DNA of 34,397 nucleotides from a virus. The first letter of the stretch is position 1, and every line of letters starts with the position of its first letter. The position numbers and the translations under genes are program-made. The notes under the pieces were generated by a model. The model saw only the letters and a program-made list of their open reading frames with translations. It made no database searches and was not told the DNA's origin. Below are positions 11,923-20,002 of the stretch, in pieces. The stretch covers positions 1 to 34,397 of IMG/VR virus record IMGVR_UViG_3300048580_000073; one strand, given 5' to 3'.

Positions 11923-12329
11923 GGCGCGAAGGTTCTTTTACCAGACAGCGGCTTCCTAGTTCCAAGATGACACCAAGATTTTGTAGATGCTGCTTGCTCT
12001 CGGTACAGATCGTACTTGATTAAAGAGTCAGGATTTTTATCAATCCAGAGGTCAAGATGATCGCCTTTATCATAAATATCAACAGCTTGTGCAGTCTTGT
12101 GCGCTGACTTGGATGATCCAGTTAGAGATGTTGGAAGTCTGAATCCTCCATCACCACCTTTATTGCCAGATATTTGAGTGCCAGTCTTAGGATTATTCTC
12201 TAAGATTTCTTTAGTGTCAGTTGTATACGCCGCTAGTAAGTTATTCACGCGGTATAGTAAAGTTAAAGCGTTTAGATTGTATTCATTAGGGTGAGGCTTA
12301 TCACCAAAGTAGTCTTGTAGCGTAATCAT
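11919..12329 (-). CDS. Peptidase M15-type endolysin
   Basis: 136 aa. It shows the M15/VanY-like zinc site: GFRLP, SAHKTAQAVDIY (H77, D84) and SWCHLGT (H121). It cleaves peptide bonds in peptidoglycan stem peptides. It lies between the holin-like and spanin genes with ATGA overlaps, the expected place for an endolysin. No signal sequence, so it would depend on the holin. Members with this N-terminus may also be virion-associated, but context favours lysis. Confidence 0.85.
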   Translation of the reverse strand: MITLQDYFGDKPHPNEYNLNALTLLYRVNNLLAAYTTDTKEILENNPKTGTQISGNKGGDGGFRLPTSLTGSSKSAHKTAQAVDIYDKGDHLDLWIDKNPDSLIKYDLYREQAASTKSWCHLGTRKPLSGKRTFAP

Positions 12330-12508
12330 TTTATGCCCTCAGAGGTGTAAAACCTGAGAATCATGTTACCAGCACCAGATATGAATATCATAGTTGAGTA
12401 GACAATTGGTGGTACAGGAAAGGTAGTAGCTGCTAGTTCAATTAATCCTAGTATTAAGACTAATAGCCCGTTCAGCCACAGAGTCTTAGACTTGCGCTTC
12501 TGCTTCAC
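12326..12508 (-). CDS. Holin-like protein, GTG start
   Basis: 60 aa. A basic N-terminus (KQKRKSKT) is followed by two hydrophobic helices (about 10-27 and 34-53) joined by a short Pro-containing turn (FPVPP), giving class II holin topology. The GTG start overlaps the upstream stop (GTGA) and the TGA overlaps the endolysin ATG, so all are coupled. It would time lysis by forming inner-membrane holes. The assignment rests on topology and neighbours. Confidence 0.75.
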   Translation of the reverse strand: MKQKRKSKTLWLNGLLVLILGLIELAATTFPVPPIVYSTMIFISGAGNMILRFYTSEGIK

Positions 12509-12759
12509 TTGTCTGCTTTGGTGTCGAGCTTCTCAAAAATTCTAGCCAGCATCGCTTCTAATTTATCGAACCTGACTTCCATGTCATGTTTAAGATCGGA
12601 CATATCCTTCTTCCGAACATAGTTAGAAGGGAGACAGATCTCGATATCCTTAACGTCAGACTTTAATCTCTCCACTGCATCCCAAAGTTGACGAGCGAAC
12701 CAGCCTATTACAGCCAGTGCAGACCCCGCCAACAGATTGATTATCATCTGACCGTCCAT
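12505..12759 (-). CDS. 84-aa membrane-anchored coiled-coil protein
   Basis: An N-terminal membrane helix (IINLLAGSALAVIGWFARQL, residues 6-25) is followed by heptad-type helices (WDAVERLKSDVKDIEICLP, then DMSDLKHDMEVRFDKLEAML). It is common in lysis-proximal phage clusters. It could be an antiholin or second holin-like factor; no direct evidence. It starts at once after the upstream stop (TAAATG). Confidence 0.7.
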   Translation of the reverse strand: MDGQMIINLLAGSALAVIGWFARQLWDAVERLKSDVKDIEICLPSNYVRKKDMSDLKHDMEVRFDKLEAMLARIFEKLDTKADK

Positions 12760-12915
12760 TTATACCATCCAAATAATGAGTCCAACGATTAAGATAATGA
12801 TGAGAACAGTTCTCTTTGAGGACTTGATAAGGTCGAGCGCATGGTCTACGGTGGAGTCAGTCTTAACAATAACCTCATCAACTTTGCCCAGTATCTTCTT
12901 AGCTTTAATGGTCAT
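12760..12915 (-). CDS. 51-aa tail-anchored membrane peptide
   Basis: ATG at 12915 overlaps the previous stop (ATGA); TAA at 12760-12762 directly abuts the next ATG. A charged helical N-terminus (KAKKILGKVDEVIVKTDSTV) is followed by a basic SSKR and a C-terminal hydrophobic helix (TVLIIILIVGLIIWMV, residues 36-51). It is the first membrane protein of the lysis cassette. Possible holin regulator; inference only. Confidence 0.65.
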   Translation of the reverse strand: MTIKAKKILGKVDEVIVKTDSTVDHALDLIKSSKRTVLIIILIVGLIIWMV

Positions 12916-13073
12916 GCCTTGTCACCAAAGTTAGGTCTAGGCAGAGTAGGATGTTCCCACTTAGCTATGTAGTCACCTTTACCGTCCGAGTCGTTTTGTA
13001 GGGTGATGACTGTTACAAAATCACGGTCTGTGAGTTCTGGATATAGAGCCATTACTTGTTCGTAGATAGTCAT
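12912..13073 (-). CDS. XkdW-like 53-aa protein
   Basis: I start at ATG 13073 (AAGGAG six bases upstream, TAATG overlap) rather than further upstream. The sequence YEQVMALYPELTDRDFVTVI, DSDGKGDYIAKWEHPTLPRP resembles the short XkdW-like domain found beside tail-fibre genes in many phages. It may assist tail-fibre assembly. No catalytic motif. Confidence 0.7.
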   Translation of the reverse strand: MTIYEQVMALYPELTDRDFVTVITLQNDSDGKGDYIAKWEHPTLPRPNFGDKA

Positions 13074-13663
13074 TATGCACTCCTTGCTAAAAATGCTTGA
13101 AAATAACAATATACGGAATTGTTAGCTATTACTTTTGTACCTGCATTGGCAGTTACTGCGTATGCTTCAATATAATCTGTTGACCCATTTAAATAAATTA
13201 AAGCAGTGCCGCCATAGAAATAAGCACTTGCTAGTGCATCTGCGGTCAATTTAAACGGAGAACCATTTTTATAAACGTAAACAACAGTTTCTGTTGCCCC
13301 TTGCCCTGTAGTAAATGCAACATTCATAGTTACCTGATAATATCCTGCAACAGTTGGCGTAAATCTAAAATTTGTTGCACTGTCGTAGTTTGAATTAGTA
13401 TCAAATTCCTCTGTATTAAAAGAAATTTTTGTTAATGTATTGGTTGTTAACGTCTGATTTAATGCGCTCTGATAAGCACTAAACGCCGGAGCAGCAGTTG
13501 CAGCAACAGTTATAGTAGCGCCAGTAATAGTAGGCGAAGTCCCCAGCACAACAGCACCAGTACCAGTAGAAGTAGTAACCCCACTACCGCCATTAGCTAC
13601 TGGGAGCGTTCCTGTTACTGTGGTTACTGGTACGCCAGTAGTTCCATCCAAAATTAGTGCCAT
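13073..13663 (-). CDS. Tail-fibre-type protein with C1q-like tip
   Basis: 196 aa from ATG 13663 (ribosome site AAGGAG). The N-terminus has the repetitive fibre motif GTLPVANGGSGVTTSTGTG. The C-terminal 130 residues (from about AFSAYQSALNQTLT through FRFTPTVAGYYQVTMNV to NNSVYCYFQAFL) match phage C1q/TNF-like jelly-roll domains. It is probably a trimeric tip or receptor-binding element. An in-frame start at 13738 exists but would overlap the upstream gene and lacks a ribosome site. Confidence 0.75.
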   Translation of the reverse strand: MALILDGTTGVPVTTVTGTLPVANGGSGVTTSTGTGAVVLGTSPTITGATITVAATAAPAFSAYQSALNQTLTTNTLTKISFNTEEFDTNSNYDSATNFRFTPTVAGYYQVTMNVAFTTGQGATETVVYVYKNGSPFKLTADALASAYFYGGTALIYLNGSTDYIEAYAVTANAGTKVIANNSVYCYFQAFLARSA

Positions 13664-13664
13664 A

Positions 13665-14039
13665 TTATTCTCCTTGTAGCCAAACTTCTGTTGGCGGTGT
13701 AGGCCAGACCACTTCACCCGCAGGTGGGTAGACAGCAATCTGACGAATCACTTGGCGATAAGCAATGAACTGATCCTGATTGGATAGTCTAGGATTAGCT
13801 GTTGGTAGCCCTATGTCAGCGATGGTTGTCCAGTCAGTGCCAGCTAGTAGTGATGATGCAGTGGCTTTGTTAGCTGCTTTACTATCGGCTTCTTGCGTAG
13901 GTATCCAGAGAGCATCAAGTTCAGCTTGTGTTGGCTTTGGAGTGGAGTCTAGCCAGTCTAAGCCTTCGTAGGAATCACCGTTGAGTGACCACTGAGTACC
14001 AGCATAATTAAGAATAAGTATTGCGGTATAGTTAATCAT
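13665..14039 (-). CDS. Phage tail assembly chaperone-like protein
   Basis: 124 aa. WSLNGDSYEGLDWLDSTPKP followed by TQAELDALW, and then SLLAGTDWTTIADIGL with FIAYRQVIRQIA, form the pattern of the tail assembly chaperone family (Phage_tail_APC type) encoded next to fibres. It likely helps fold or attach fibre proteins and is not necessarily in the virion. The start overlaps the upstream fibre gene (ATGA). Confidence 0.75.
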   Translation of the reverse strand: MINYTAILILNYAGTQWSLNGDSYEGLDWLDSTPKPTQAELDALWIPTQEADSKAANKATASSLLAGTDWTTIADIGLPTANPRLSNQDQFIAYRQVIRQIAVYPPAGEVVWPTPPTEVWLQGE

Positions 14040-14698
14040 CCCTGTATCTCCATTGCTGTGATTGTTGATGCCGATCTAGATGCATCTGCGTTATTAGCAT
14101 CGCCCCCGCTTCTATTTATATATATAGTTGTTGCAGCATCGCTTCTTGTTTGCAATTTATAAGTAGTCGCAGAAGTTGTGGCGGGTGAATCTAAAAAAGT
14201 CATTGCAGAAGTTATTGAACTTGAAACCGCATCTGCACTGCTGGGGTATGGCGCTGTAGTTGCTCTGGTTCTCGAACCTGCTGCATCTCCTATACAAATA
14301 GCTGTAGAGTCTCTTAAAATTTGAATTGATGACTGCGCTGCAGCAGAAGCTGATCTATTAACTGAATAACTCACTAATATTTTATTGGAAGCTGATCTAG
14401 GAGTGATTGTTACGCTCATTCCAGTAAGATCTATATAAGTGCTGCTAGTGCCTGTAAACGTATCCGTCTTAGTTGTACTCACAACCTGTAAAACACTGCC
14501 CGCTGGCAATGCTGCTGCTGCAATAGTTCCTGTTAGCTGACTAGCTGCTATGCTCTTATTCGTCAGCGTATCAACCGTGGCCTTGCCGATTAGGGTGTCG
14601 GTTCCAGTTGGAAGTGTTAGTGTTCCTGAGCCTGCTACAGCCGGAGCAGCTATTGTAATAGAACCGCTCGAATCTCCTGCGACTGAAATCGAACTCAT
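14036..14698 (-). CDS. Tail-fibre-type structural protein, 220 aa
   Basis: Ser/Thr/Ala/Gly-rich and beta-structured. The N-terminus has AGSGTLTLPTGTDTLIGKAT and DTLTNKSIAASQLTGTIA, common linker motifs of fibre proteins. The C-terminal part (SVLQVVSTTKTDTFTG, SVTITPRSASNKILVSYSVN) matches a beta-sandwich tip domain often seen in phages. It is translated right after the 56-aa gene (TGA-ATG overlap). Receptor-contact function is inferred. Confidence 0.7.
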   Translation of the reverse strand: MSSISVAGDSSGSITIAAPAVAGSGTLTLPTGTDTLIGKATVDTLTNKSIAASQLTGTIAAAALPAGSVLQVVSTTKTDTFTGTSSTYIDLTGMSVTITPRSASNKILVSYSVNRSASAAAQSSIQILRDSTAICIGDAAGSRTRATTAPYPSSADAVSSSITSAMTFLDSPATTSATTYKLQTRSDAATTIYINRSGGDANNADASRSASTITAMEIQG

Positions 14699-14865
14699 GC
14701 TACCTCCTTATCTGCTGGTAATGGTGTGTTGCCTTCTTCAAGCCATGCTAGGTAGGCGATGTAGTCTGTGTTGGCTGGGTCGAATGGAATGGCACACATT
14801 CTATCTAAATCAATAACGCTTGAATATTTGGTTTCGTTCCAACCTAAAGGTGATAATTTATACAT
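14695..14865 (-). CDS. 56-aa fibre-associated small protein
   Basis: ATG 14865 follows GGAG; TGA overlaps the next ATG. The segment DPANTDYIAYLAWLEEGNTP is a widespread motif in small proteins and C-terminal tails next to tail-fibre genes. It is likely a fibre assembly factor. It is placed between two fibre genes and coupled to both. Confidence 0.7.
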   Translation of the reverse strand: MYKLSPLGWNETKYSSVIDLDRMCAIPFDPANTDYIAYLAWLEEGNTPLPADKEVA

Positions 14866-14868
14866 GAT

Positions 14869-16071
14869 TTATAACTCCGCAGAAGCAGTAAATCCACTAA
14901 TAATGATATAACCAGCAGTTGTATTAAAGTTTCCGCTTGTTTTATTAACTACAGAAAAACCGTAAGCATTTATATTTCCAGCAGTTGCCGCTGAACCACC
15001 GATTCCTGTTTGTGCAACATTTCCAGCAGTTCCTCCATCATATAAAGTTACTGTTGCGGTTGCCCTCATTAAAGTTTTAAATGATGCGTTACCGTATGCT
15101 TGGGTTGACCCGCCACCATAAACTACACCAAAAAAGCCACAATTAGTATCAGGTACATTAATAGCAGAAGTTTGATAATACCGCTGACACATCGCCAACT
15201 CAGTAGAATATGCACGGAAATCAAACGAAGTAGCTGTTGAGCCTTTTTCTAGTTGAACGCCTGTGATGTAGAAAGTTGCTCCAGATGTGCCGACAACGCT
15301 GACTGCGCCTGTGGCTGAATAGTATTCCGCGCCAGCCCATGCTCCAGCAGTACCGCTATATGTTGAACCCATACCCAAGCCAAAGCAAACTACCAAGCCA
15401 ACGCCATTTGTAGCGCCTACCCAAGTTCCTGATGTATCACCAGTAACAGTTACTGAAATTGTTGTCCAAGTATTTGCTACTGGCACAGAGTAAGTAAACG
15501 GGTAAGAGCGTGTTTGGTTGGCATTTTGAAGAGCGCCACCAAAAGTACCCGTTAAGCTGGAGTAGACACGAAACGACAATGTAACAGTTGCTGCGTTTGC
15601 CGTTCCCCAAGCCAAATCAGCGGTATTAAAACCTTCAATTCTTTGAGTTGAAAAGAAATAATCACTAGCTCCAACTGAAGTTGCTGCGGAAGATGTAATG
15701 CCCAAATACTTACTAAACCCCGCAGGCGGCGTAACTGAACCAGCATTTTGCTGAGCAGTTAATTTAGACGCTTGAGAAACATAAAACAGCCAGCGATCCA
15801 ATGTGTAAGTTCCCGACGTAGGTGTCACACTCGCCCCAGCATTTCTCTGGTCTATCACCATCCCACCATTGATGATGCGGTTCTTGAAGCCAAAGGTGTT
15901 TGCTACGCTGATTCCGTTACTAGCACTCAGAGTACCAGTTACAGCCACACCCGCGCTGGTCACAGCAACTACTGTAGAGCCGCCACTTTGTATGTTTAAA
16001 TCGCCGCTGGCATCAGAGGTAACAATTACGCCTCCGCCTCCAGACGTTGCAGCATTTAACGAGCTAGCCAT
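14869..16071 (-). CDS. Tail fibre protein, 400 aa
   Basis: A Gly/Ser/Thr-rich N-terminus leads to FKNRIINGGMVIDQRNAGAS and YTLDRWLFY, then a beta-sandwich ending in FYITGVQLEKGSTATSFDFR and ELAMCQRYYQTS. This combination is a widely shared phage fibre or receptor-binding module. The last 90 residues form a distinct C-terminal domain. It begins 15 nt after the 434-aa fibre gene. Most likely the main host-contact fibre, or part of a chain with the 434-aa protein. Confidence 0.8.
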   Translation of the reverse strand: MASSLNAATSGGGGVIVTSDASGDLNIQSGGSTVVAVTSAGVAVTGTLSASNGISVANTFGFKNRIINGGMVIDQRNAGASVTPTSGTYTLDRWLFYVSQASKLTAQQNAGSVTPPAGFSKYLGITSSAATSVGASDYFFSTQRIEGFNTADLAWGTANAATVTLSFRVYSSLTGTFGGALQNANQTRSYPFTYSVPVANTWTTISVTVTGDTSGTWVGATNGVGLVVCFGLGMGSTYSGTAGAWAGAEYYSATGAVSVVGTSGATFYITGVQLEKGSTATSFDFRAYSTELAMCQRYYQTSAINVPDTNCGFFGVVYGGGSTQAYGNASFKTLMRATATVTLYDGGTAGNVAQTGIGGSAATAGNINAYGFSVVNKTSGNFNTTAGYIIISGFTASAEL

Positions 16072-16086
16072 TTATATCTCCCTTAA

Positions 16087-17391
16087 TCACAAGACTACCC
16101 AACGTGAGCCGCTGGAAATTGTTACGCTTAGGCCACCCGGTATTGTGAAGCCACTTGATCCACCAACACTTTGAGCGCTTTGACCAGAAGCAATAGTATA
16201 GCTTGACACCAATGTTGTTGCATTTACAAACAATCCGTTCAATGCTACTGGCACTCTCGCTTGCAATTCACCCGTACTAGGCTTGTAGAGGTAGTTAGCA
16301 TTGCCTGTGTATATCGCCGTAGCAGTACCAGTTGTAGCGCCTAAGAACGCTGGGTATAGGTTAGTCGCTGTGGTCGTATCGTTCGTAATCGCTGACCCAC
16401 CAACGCTTGACCATGCTGTGCCATTATAGCCTTCAAACTCTGTGCTGGTAGTATTAAACCGCAGATACCCTGCTGACGGACTTGCATCTCTCTGTCCTGT
16501 CGTTCCAGTAGGCAGAATCTCTGAGCCTGTAGCAGCACTAATTACTTCTAAACTGACTTTAGCAGCAGCAGCCGTTACCGCATTAGTACCACCATTGGCT
16601 ATTGGCAAAGTTCCAGTTACACCAGTAGTTAGCGGTAGCCCTGTGAGGTTAGTAGCTACTCCGCTTGCAGGAGTTCCTAGTGCTGGTGTCGTTAGCGAAG
16701 GGCTAATGGACATTACTACATCGCCCGTACCAGTCATCGTGTTGCTTACCAGACCCTTAGAAGCGTCTGTAAATACAGGTAGTGAAGCGGTTAGACTTGA
16801 TACTATTGGCTGCGCTGTGAAAGTGCTTACACCAGTAACACCTAGAGTTCCTGAGACTTTAAGATTGGTAAATGAGTTGCCGTTAACCAATTGGAATCTA
16901 GTACCGTCATAGATAATCTCGACCGCCTGACCTGCAACCATGTCTCCAGCAACCAGAGCAGTAGTACCAGTCCTAGTAATTGCTTTAGCACCAATACCGT
17001 CTACATTCAGCGTTACAGCGCCAGTATTCGTGTTAGCTACGACAAAGCTAAACTGGTTGCCTGTAGCGTAAGCAGCTAAGGCAGGAGTAGTCGTACCAGT
17101 CAGGGTATCTGTACCCGCTACTGTGATGAATGTAGCAGCGCCACCTTGTACTTGATCGAGCCTAGCAGCATCGGAGGCAACAGTACCAGCGCCAAGATTC
17201 GTGATCTTAAACGCGCCCATGCCAATGTTGGCGGTAGGAGTACTCTGACCATCTTTAGTCAGTGCTGTAGTCAGACCAGTCGCTAAGTCTGCCGTTAGAT
17301 TGTTGAATGTTGTACTGGAGATGGTTGTACCAGTAATGACTGGTTGCCCAGCCGTGTTTATTGTGAATACCCCGGAACCATTGAAAGACAT
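16087..17391 (-). CDS. Tail fibre protein, 434 aa (virion-proximal)
   Basis: The N-terminus FNGSGVFTINTAGQPVITGT, then TTFNNLTADLATGLTTALTK and PTANIGMGAFKITNLGAGT, is the usual attachment and shaft pattern of short-tailed phage fibres. The middle and C-terminus carry repeat-like GTLPIANGGTNAVTA and beta segments, ending in SGFTIPGGLSVTISSGSRWV. As first gene of the fibre block it is likely the tail-proximal fibre. Its leader overlaps the promoter of the divergent HNH gene. Confidence 0.8.
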   Translation of the reverse strand: MSFNGSGVFTINTAGQPVITGTTISSTTFNNLTADLATGLTTALTKDGQSTPTANIGMGAFKITNLGAGTVASDAARLDQVQGGAATFITVAGTDTLTGTTTPALAAYATGNQFSFVVANTNTGAVTLNVDGIGAKAITRTGTTALVAGDMVAGQAVEIIYDGTRFQLVNGNSFTNLKVSGTLGVTGVSTFTAQPIVSSLTASLPVFTDASKGLVSNTMTGTGDVVMSISPSLTTPALGTPASGVATNLTGLPLTTGVTGTLPIANGGTNAVTAAAAKVSLEVISAATGSEILPTGTTGQRDASPSAGYLRFNTTSTEFEGYNGTAWSSVGGSAITNDTTTATNLYPAFLGATTGTATAIYTGNANYLYKPSTGELQARVPVALNGLFVNATTLVSSYTIASGQSAQSVGGSSGFTIPGGLSVTISSGSRWVVL

Positions 17392-17413
17392 AGCCTACTC
17401 CATGAAAAAGGAA

Positions 17414-17435
17414 TATAATTAAATTTTACAGGAGG
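17414..17435 (+). promoter_or_regulatory. Promoter and ribosome site of the antisense HNH gene
   Basis: The plus strand carries a perfect TATAAT at 17414-17419 and AGGAGG at 17430-17435, five bases from the ATG at 17440. No convincing -35 is at the correct distance. It lies between two minus-strand late genes, so the HNH gene has its own expression signals. Confidence 0.6.
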
Positions 17436-17439
17436 ATTT

Positions 17440-17997
17440 ATGGGCCATCAAGTAAACAAAACTGTTGAATGTACTATTTGTTCTAAGCCAGCAGTTGCGC
17501 GTCAATTGTGCCGCAGACACTATCAGATCGCGTGGAAGTCTAAAACCTTGAATCAACATTCTATCATTACTGAACAACAAGGGTTTGAAGCAAAAATTCA
17601 AAAACTTGCGAGTTGCTGGCATTGGATTGGAACAAGAAACTCGTATGGTTACGGAATCTTTATGATTGTTGGTGGAAAGACTGTTAGAGCGCACAGATAC
17701 TCCTACGAGCTTTATGTAAGTAAAATACCAGATGGCAAAATAATTATGCACAAATGTGACAATCCTCAGTGCGTTAATCCAGAGCATCTTGAAATAGGAA
17801 CAAAAGCTCAAAACAATGCTGATGCAGCAACCAAACGCCGTCACAATTATGGAACCGATCATTGGAATGGTAGGCTTACCAATGAAGATATTGTTGCGAT
17901 TAGAGCAAGCACAGAAAAATACTGTGTCATTGCCAAAAAATATAGTGTTGATCCCTCTCATATTTCAAGAATTAGAAATAATCTAAACAGAAGGTAA
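17440..17997 (+). CDS. HNH homing endonuclease, antisense inside the late operon
   Basis: 185 aa. An N-terminal Cys/His finger ([20 protein letters not shown]) is followed by [14 protein letters not shown], a [20 protein letters not shown] core and [20 protein letters not shown]: the HNH_3 motif with catalytic His and Asn. The C-terminal HTH ([29 protein letters not shown]) would bind DNA. It is AT-rich compared with its neighbours and points against all surrounding genes. It ends four bases before the stop of the 666-aa ejection gene. Probably a recently inserted mobile nuclease. Confidence 0.92.
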   Translation: MGHQVNKTVECTICSKPAVARQLCRRHYQIAWKSKTLNQHSIITEQQGFEAKIQKLASCWHWIGTRNSYGYGIFMIVGGKTVRAHRYSYELYVSKIPDGKIIMHKCDNPQCVNPEHLEIGTKAQNNADAATKRRHNYGTDHWNGRLTNEDIVAIRASTEKYCVIAKKYSVDPSHISRIRNNLNRR

Positions 17998-18001
17998 GAC
18001 A

Positions 18002-20002
18002 TTACTCACCTCCCGAAATTTGACCTGCTCCAATACCAGTAGCACTTGCTCTACGCAAACGCTCTGCCGCTAATCTATCCATCATCGGTTTGAGATTCTG
18101 TAACTCTTGCTGACCGCCCTGACCACGCATCATAAGCAGTCTAGCCATCTCGTCTCTAGTAGCTTCTGGCATCCGTACCTTGTTCCACATCCCAGCTATC
18201 CCTCGTGCGCTTCCAGCTATTGCAGGTAGAGCCTGACCTGAGCCGATACTTGTAGCTACTTGAGCAGCGTTAGATATTGGCTGCGCGTCTAAGTCTCCAG
18301 CGGCGTATAGTCTTGATGCTGTCTGACTACCTCTGCCTACAGACTCTAGTTCTTTTAACCTAGCCTCCCTAGCCACATCTGCTGCAAACTTCTTGTAGTC
18401 GTTGCCAAATATCTCTTTGAGTTTTCCGCTAGTAGCAGGTTCTTTCCACATTTTAAGCAGTGATGTCTGACCAGACTCAGTACCTACCTTGTCTCTAAGA
18501 GACTGCAATGCTCCAACCTTGAAGGCTTCTACTTGGTCTTGAGTCATTCCCTTCATCAGATCAGATACGCCAATAGCGTCTGTTTTCATCGCGCCACGCC
18601 CTGATTCTACTGCATCCTGTAGTTGAGCTGGGCTTGAGAAGGCGTTTCTAGCTTGTTTGTAGATAGAGCCAGCCTCGTTCTTAGGAGATAGGTCATCCAT
18701 CTTGTTAATAAGAGCAACGCGCAAGCTATTGTAATCATTGCTTATATTAGGGTTATTTATTTTGGCATCCTTACCTAAGTCATATAGACTTCTCTTAATG
18801 CTATCTAGCGCAGCAAAAGGTATATCATCTCCAGCCTTCAGAGCAGATATGTTAATTGGCACTTCTCGTCTAAGTTTTGCTGATAATTCTGCGCTTCCAT
18901 GTGCGCTATCAGAAGCCTTCAATAGACTATTTAACTCATTGTCTACTCTTACGCTCATTCCTTCTAGCTGCTTGTATAGCGGAGCGGCTTCAGTAGCCTT
19001 TCTATCAATTAAGCTCTGTATGGTGTTTTGGTATTCAGCACCCTTAGTACCTAGAGATTCGTCAGCGGCAGCAGATAATCTACCAGCACGACCAGACTGA
19101 CGCTCTCTAATTAGCCCTTCTACAAGTTGCTTTGTTCTGCCCGGCAATGTAGCCAGAGTATCGAGTAACTGTCTTGAACTAGCGCCACCAGCATCAGCTA
19201 TCGTAGCTTCTGGGCCTAGTTTCTGCATTCTACGAGCAGCCATGTCTGTAGCATTGGTTAAAGCACCCGGAGTCTGTGCTAATGTGCCTCTAGCATCTCT
19301 TCCAAGAGCCTCTGCCAGCTTCTCACGAGCTACTTGAGTTGCACCACTTCCCCTTATCTGGTCTTGTAATTTACCCGGAGACATTCTCTGCGTTATGTTA
19401 CTTGCTATACCGCCTATTGCTGACCCCGCGCCGCTTAATCCACCACCAGCTACGGCACTTAAAGCCGCGCCAGATAGTGCATCACCGCCTAGACCTTCTA
19501 TATCTTGAGCAGTGGACTCGCCGACTCCTTGAGCAGCGCCATATCCAGCGCCTACTTTTGCTGCTTGCAGAGCTTTAGCTAGTGTTGTAGCTGTACGAGC
19601 TTGCCCGCCGGGTATTAAAGCCAATGGTAACGATGAAACGCCTCTAGCTACTTGTGAGCCTATAGGGTAGTCCTCTTCATGCTGCTTAACAGCGCCACGA
19701 ATGTAGTCACGACCAGACTCATAACCCGGAGTGTATCCCTTTCCTTGTAGGGCAGATAACGCACCAGAACCCACTCCAGCAGCCTCATCTAAGAAGCCTA
19801 GTGTTGGGCCTTGCAATGCGCTTAAAACGCCACCAGTGAAGCCTCCAGCCTTTCTACCACTAGCCATAGAGCTAGATTCTGACGGCCCTTTAGAAACTGT
19901 CTGATCTGCACGAATGTAGTCAGCTAGTTGTTGTGCTGAGTCAGTATCTCCGGCTGCATGAGCAGCAAGTAGCGCAGCTTTTGCCCTCTCGATGTCTGCC
20001 AT
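18002..20002 (-). CDS. Large DNA-ejection/internal virion protein, 666 aa
   Basis: The start DIERAKAALLAAHAAGDTDS plus AQQLADYIR is a motif of podovirus internal or ejection proteins. Residues about 55-215 are Gly/Ala-rich and weakly hydrophobic (GVLSALQGPTLGFLDEAAGV, GGGLSGAGSAIGGIASN), which could insert into the host envelope. The rest is helical. No lytic transglycosylase motif is seen. It overlaps the preceding 377-aa gene by one base. Probably enters the cell with the DNA, like P22 gp16/gp20 or T7 gp14-16. Confidence 0.75.
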   Translation of the reverse strand: MADIERAKAALLAAHAAGDTDSAQQLADYIRADQTVSKGPSESSSMASGRKAGGFTGGVLSALQGPTLGFLDEAAGVGSGALSALQGKGYTPGYESGRDYIRGAVKQHEEDYPIGSQVARGVSSLPLALIPGGQARTATTLAKALQAAKVGAGYGAAQGVGESTAQDIEGLGGDALSGAALSAVAGGGLSGAGSAIGGIASNITQRMSPGKLQDQIRGSGATQVAREKLAEALGRDARGTLAQTPGALTNATDMAARRMQKLGPEATIADAGGASSRQLLDTLATLPGRTKQLVEGLIRERQSGRAGRLSAAADESLGTKGAEYQNTIQSLIDRKATEAAPLYKQLEGMSVRVDNELNSLLKASDSAHGSAELSAKLRREVPINISALKAGDDIPFAALDSIKRSLYDLGKDAKINNPNISNDYNSLRVALINKMDDLSPKNEAGSIYKQARNAFSSPAQLQDAVESGRGAMKTDAIGVSDLMKGMTQDQVEAFKVGALQSLRDKVGTESGQTSLLKMWKEPATSGKLKEIFGNDYKKFAADVAREARLKELESVGRGSQTASRLYAAGDLDAQPISNAAQVATSIGSGQALPAIAGSARGIAGMWNKVRMPEATRDEMARLLMMRGQGGQQELQNLKPMMDRLAAERLRRASATGIGAGQISGGE

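Noticed and set aside
13664-13738. Longer N-terminus for the C1q-like protein
   Set aside because: It overlaps the chaperone-like gene and lacks a ribosome site, whereas ATG 13663 follows AAGGAG.
12912-17391. Diversity-generating retroelement, as in Bordetella phage BPP-1
   Set aside because: No reverse transcriptase gene and no template/variable repeat pair are seen near the fibre genes.
17419-17961. 180-codon frame opposite the HNH gene
   Set aside because: The plus-strand HNH gene has clear motifs, promoter and ribosome site. The opposite frame shows no domain and mirrors its codons.
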